Shown here piece after piece: positions 63,388 through 64,000 of a stretch of 64,000 nucleotides of DNA (position 1 is the stretch's first letter; each line of letters begins with the position of its first letter). The stretch comes from Gammaproteobacteria bacterium (GTDB taxonomy: Bacteria; Pseudomonadota; Gammaproteobacteria; Pseudomonadales; Azotimanducaceae). The stretch spans positions 1 through 64,000 of the forward strand of contig VXUA01000071.1 in assembly GCA_009837185.1 (NCBI GenBank), read 5' to 3'. Below the pieces are notes generated by a model that saw only the letters and a list, made by a program, of their open reading frames with translations, was not told the origin of the DNA and did no database searches. A program made the translations under genes and the position numbers.

Positions 63388-64000
63388 CTATCGCTTGACT
63401 TTCAGACTCAAACTCAAAGACCAACTACTCAGTTTGCTGATTCTGGTAGTATTCTTCGCGTCCGGGATCGGGTGTCGAAGATAACTCGCGCTCCGAACTA
63501 GGTCATCCGTTCTTCGATGTGCCATCTTCAGACCGATCAGTACGCGACGGCTAATCTGGTAATCCATACCAGCGGATACGTTGACAGCCCACACGAAGTC
63601 TTCTAAATCAACATTTTGCAGTACATTGAAACGCGAGACTTGTTGATCGTTGCACGGTTCGTTGATACAGTGGTACTCCGATCGAAAGATCAATTCTTCA
63701 ATCTGAACACGACTTACACCTACTCCGAATCCGATGTAGGCGGTAAGTGGAATCGAGTTTGTCACTCGAAAATCTCGGTACGTATTTAACATCAGTCCAC
63801 TGAACGAAATGCTACCAATCCTAGACTCGACCTCGTTACTGTATTCCGAATTTTCATCCAAGACTACAGGCGAACGGTCCAGAAAAGTGAGACTTTCATA
63901 TATCTGTCGAATGTCGTTGCTGGCAAGTGCCACAGCCAATTCCGCCCTATATTCGTTGATTGACTTGCCGATCGACAGTTCCATGCCATATCCAGTATGG
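63388..64000 (-). CDS. Outer-membrane beta-barrel protein, 5' part outside window
   Basis: The frame is open to the window edge; the internal ATG at 63984 is probably not the start, because the codons before it (H-T-G-Y-G) continue a barrel-like strand. About 203 residues are visible. They show alternating hydrophobic strands: E-L-S-I-G-K-S-I-N-E-Y-R-A-E-L-A, S-I-P-L-T-A-Y-I-G-F-G-V-G-V-S-R-V, and W-A-V-N-V-S-A-G-M-D-Y-Q-I-S-R-R-V-L-I-G-L-K-M-A-H-R. This is the pattern of opacity/OmpW-like small barrels. It ends in L-S-L-S-L-K-V-K-R rather than the usual terminal aromatic residue. Two Cys in an extracellular loop may form a disulfide. Confidence 0.6.
   Translation of the reverse strand, partial: HTGYGMELSIGKSINEYRAELAVALASNDIRQIYESLTFLDRSPVVLDENSEYSNEVESRIGSISFSGLMLNTYRDFRVTNSIPLTAYIGFGVGVSRVQIEELIFRSEYHCINEPCNDQQVSRFNVLQNVDLEDFVWAVNVSAGMDYQISRRVLIGLKMAHRRTDDLVRSASYLRHPIPDAKNTTRISKLSSWSLSLSLKVKR

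Overview
The window looks like a chromosomal segment of a marine-type gammaproteobacterium. The evidence is conserved gene order: rpsP-rimM-trmD-rplS, xerD-dsbC-recJ-prfB-lysS, yciO-trpS-scpA-scpB-rluB, gyrA-serC-hisC-cmk-rpsA-ihfB, gyrA divergent from ubiG-yciK, and mnmA-purB. Two large TonB-dependent receptors with their own ExbB/ExbD/TonB energiser support this placement. The exact taxon cannot be fixed from sequence alone. No tRNA, rRNA, insertion sequence or CRISPR array was seen.

Bases 1-7090 are accessory and partly decayed. A plus-strand run encodes an exported membrane protein, two tandem paralogous mini-lipoproteins and a membrane protein. It is followed by a 60-residue protein, a golvesin-like exported protein, a frameshifted beta-barrel protein and a broken second copy of the golvesin tail. 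A minus-strand pair (LRAT-like exported protein, then HEAT-like exported protein) converges on it. The first gene of each run is preceded by a homologous leader of about 130 nt. The two leaders share short sequence blocks and the same helices, with base changes compensated between copies. This is the strongest candidate for an undescribed element here: a structured, pseudoknotted leader RNA or riboswitch-like regulator.

Bases 7095-16075 hold moaCDE (molybdopterin), an orphan lipoprotein, mnmA-purB-GNAT, a YdbT-type membrane protein, and a pair made of an Nmad3-domain protein and a Cys-containing partner. Bases 16736-23823 hold a TonB-dependent receptor and a thrH-prpB-prpC-prpD operon for the methylcitrate cycle. 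A 23-bp-period decayed tandem array lies at 24116-24368. Next come a VWA/J-domain pair, an AddB-like nuclease and AddA-like helicase pair, and a second receptor with exbB-exbD-exbD-tonB (to 38180).

From 38233 to the end the window is core housekeeping, mostly on the minus strand: IHF beta, ribosomal S1, CMP kinase, serine and aromatic/histidine aminotransferases, gyrase A, chromosome condensation (scpAB), tRNA synthetases, release factor 2 with a programmed frameshift, RecJ, DsbC, XerD and the S16-RimM-TrmD-L19 operon. Oddities in this core are a GyrA with Leu and Asn at the positions of E. coli S83 and D87, an S16 with a 200-residue acidic tail, a cmk with no ATG/GTG/TTG start before its P-loop, and an opposite-strand ankyrin gene between cmk and rpsA.
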